Of a stretch of 64,000 nt of DNA, positions 62,323 through 64,000 are shown piece after piece. The DNA is taken from the IMG/VR virus record IMGVR_UViG_3300020473_000021, positions 62,001-126,000 of that record; one strand, written 5' to 3'. The translations under genes and the position numbers were made by a program. Numbering within the stretch: position 1 is the first letter of the stretch; every line of letters begins with the position of its first letter. Source of the DNA: a virus. The notes under the pieces were generated by a model. The model did not search any database, was not told the DNA's origin, and was given only the letters and a program-made list of their open reading frames with translations.

Positions 62323-64000
62323 TAGTAAAACCGAATAAGGTACCGGGACACTACCCGGTACCCATCGACTTGAGATTAAAAGGCGAGTCGTTAGTAGACA
62401 CTGTTGCATTGTCTAAAAACGCTGCGCCTCCGGCTAACTCTAAATACATCGGGTATGATGAGTTAACGCCACCTAATCCATTTCTTGCTGTTACTCAAGA
62501 TGGTAAAGGTAATGTTGTATATGACGGTGGTTTTCCTAAGTTCTACAATACTAGATCTTTACCTGCTGGAACACCTTTCAGTGAGTTGAATGCACAACAT
62601 AAATTCCTTTGGAATGCTGTAAACTTTATTGCCAATAAGCAAAAGGTTGCATCTGGTAATAAGGAAGTGTTGTTAATTGGCGATCGAACTGCCGATAATT
62701 ACTGGGTGAAGTCGACCATCGGTAATGGTTTTAAGACCACATTCACCAACGTCATTACGACGATGGGTTACAATCTAACCATTAAGGATGCAAACGATTA
62801 CGGTGGTATCATCGATGCGACCTTAAGTGAGTTGGAACAATACTGTTGCGTTATCTTCATGTCGTCTTGGTATACAGACCAGCCAAAGATAACACAAGCA
62901 TGTATCAATAACTTCCTGACATATCGTCAAAACGGTAGTGGTTTGTTTTTCATCACTGACCACGGTAACGTCATTAATGATTTTGATACAGCAGTTAACG
63001 GTAGTTATAGTGGTTTCTTTAGAACTGCCAATGCCATTACGGTTAACTTTGGTGCTTGGTTCTCTGGGAACTACGATAGAACGAGTGTAAATGTTGGTTA
63101 CCTACGAAACAACTATGGCGATCACCCACTTTATAGTGGTTTGTCTGATGCTGAAAACATTTCTGCGGGTGGTAGTGAGTCTGAGGTTGTTTTGGCGAGT
63201 AATGACACATTCTCGGGTGATGCGATACCTGACATAAACATAAACTCTAGTGGCGTCAATACAGTCAACGTTTTATCAGTTACAAAAGATGGTGAGGTTG
63301 TCACTGAGCGATATCTATACACCATTGGTAGTAATCCGCTTGTTAGCGTTAAAACTCAAGGTACGAGAATTCCATTCGGTGGAACTATTGAGACCTATAA
63401 AAAGTTTGCTGACTTTGACTTCATCAATAACTTTCCTGAACTGGGTACGCTAGTGGGTGAAGTTTACATCGATGGCGTTTATCTGGGTACGGTGAATATA
63501 GACGGTAATAGATCCACCTACAAGTGGATAACCGATCCATTGACACCGATTATATCTGGTAGCGATCTACGGCTTGAAATCATACAACCATATCGCTATA
63601 CGTTAAATTGGACCATCAATCAGTTGAGTACTGGTTTTGGCGATGCTAGAAGTAAATGGCGGTTGTTTGATACTGATTTCATAAAAGGTAGGGGTTTGGG
63701 TTTAATACGCAACATAAACTCTCACTTTGCCGAATCAATCAAACCGACATATCGTCCGGATAGCGCGAGTGTACTTGATGATTTGGAAGTGTATGAAAGT
63801 GGTGAGGTTGACTTTGGATCAATCGAGGTTTACTTAGTTGGTGATTTTCAGGAGATATTCAACAACAGACTATTCAGTCCAACCGAGAAAGTCACTGTGG
63901 TGAACAGAAACACTCGGGAGGTATATCTACCTACTGATAATGGTTGGGTTTTATCCGATAAGTCCGCTGGTGAACTTTTGGGCGTGGGAAGGACATTGAT
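62319..64000 (+). CDS. Large tail/receptor-binding-type protein (partial, C-terminus outside window)
   Basis: Open from ATG 62319 (ATGA overlap) to the right edge, 560 codons without a stop. N-terminus MIVKPNKVPGHYPVPIDLRL. Residues about 118-215 form a Rossmann-like block (KEVLLIGDRTADNYWVKSTI, CCVIFMSSWYTDQPKI, NFLTYRQNGSGLFFITDHGN), reminiscent of the class I amidotransferase/ThuA-type fold, without a clear catalytic triad. Beta-rich after that. It continues the fibre cluster. Confidence 0.7.
   Translation, partial: MIVKPNKVPGHYPVPIDLRLKGESLVDTVALSKNAAPPANSKYIGYDELTPPNPFLAVTQDGKGNVVYDGGFPKFYNTRSLPAGTPFSELNAQHKFLWNAVNFIANKQKVASGNKEVLLIGDRTADNYWVKSTIGNGFKTTFTNVITTMGYNLTIKDANDYGGIIDATLSELEQYCCVIFMSSWYTDQPKITQACINNFLTYRQNGSGLFFITDHGNVINDFDTAVNGSYSGFFRTANAITVNFGAWFSGNYDRTSVNVGYLRNNYGDHPLYSGLSDAENISAGGSESEVVLASNDTFSGDAIPDININSSGVNTVNVLSVTKDGEVVTERYLYTIGSNPLVSVKTQGTRIPFGGTIETYKKFADFDFINNFPELGTLVGEVYIDGVYLGTVNIDGNRSTYKWITDPLTPIISGSDLRLEIIQPYRYTLNWTINQLSTGFGDARSKWRLFDTDFIKGRGLGLIRNINSHFAESIKPTYRPDSASVLDDLEVYESGEVDFGSIEVYLVGDFQEIFNNRLFSPTEKVTVVNRNTREVYLPTDNGWVLSDKSAGELLGVGRTL

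Noticed and set aside
1-64000. Prophage or plasmid origin of the window
   Set aside because: No integrase, attachment site, partition or bacterial housekeeping gene; all recognisable genes are phage structural, packaging, transcription or replication types.

Overview
The window is a piece of a large lytic tailed-phage genome, a phiKZ-like 'jumbo' myovirus. Evidence: contractile-tail genes (sheath 42975-45032, tube 42074-42949), a large terminase (50406-52550), a prohead protease (37703-38464), a 2453-aa tail protein (21989-29350), and genes for a multisubunit RNA polymerase related to bacterial beta and beta-prime. The gene order (tube, sheath, three structural genes, terminase; and giant tail protein, beta-prime N-half, beta, two or three head genes, prohead protease) matches what I recall of phiKZ gp30-gp25 and gp181-gp175. 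The host cannot be named. AT-leaning codon use, Shine-Dalgarno starts and UUCG-loop terminators suit a gammaproteobacterium. I found no integrase, tRNA, CRISPR array or insertion sequence.

Layout. 1-575: a baseplate/spike-like gene leaving on the minus strand. 648-5570: an SbcC/gp46-like recombination ATPase, small unknown genes and a CYTH-like protein. 5636-7603: two minus-strand structural-type genes. 7704-8646: an overlapping i-spanin/o-spanin pair. 8716-13872: RNase H fused to an unknown domain, a RecA/UvsX-like ATPase and a SLOG (DUF2493) protein. 13952-16280: an unexpected stand-alone RNAP beta C-terminal (clamp) domain followed by three coupled unknowns. 16363-19915: unknown proteins, one with an internal duplication. 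19951-29350: two large minus-strand tail proteins. 29407-38464: RNAP beta-prime N-half, beta, virion proteins and prohead protease. 38595-41950: small accessory genes (membrane protein, HAD-like, DUF488-like, an abundant-looking 151-aa protein). 42074-50318: tail tube, sheath and three structural proteins. 50406 to the right edge: terminase, a 13-repeat tail fibre, two LamG-type adhesins, a short fibre protein and a partial receptor-binding-type protein.

How the parts work together. The polymerase would transcribe phage genes independently of the host enzyme. In phiKZ the genes in this neighbourhood encode the virion-packaged polymerase; that assignment here rests on gene order. Two promoter-like signals divide the genes. 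A TATG-centred motif (best form AATTCTATGA) lies upstream of many structural or late units on both strands. An AT-rich element (ATATATCAT, five bases, TGA) lies upstream of small non-structural genes. Most units end in hairpin terminators, many built on GGGAGG/CCTCCC stems.

The most unusual feature is the polymerase partition. The 1382-aa beta subunit stops just after its GDK and switch-like motifs, and the missing clamp appears to be the 222-aa product encoded about 17 kb away. All family calls were made by eye from sequence patterns, without database searches.
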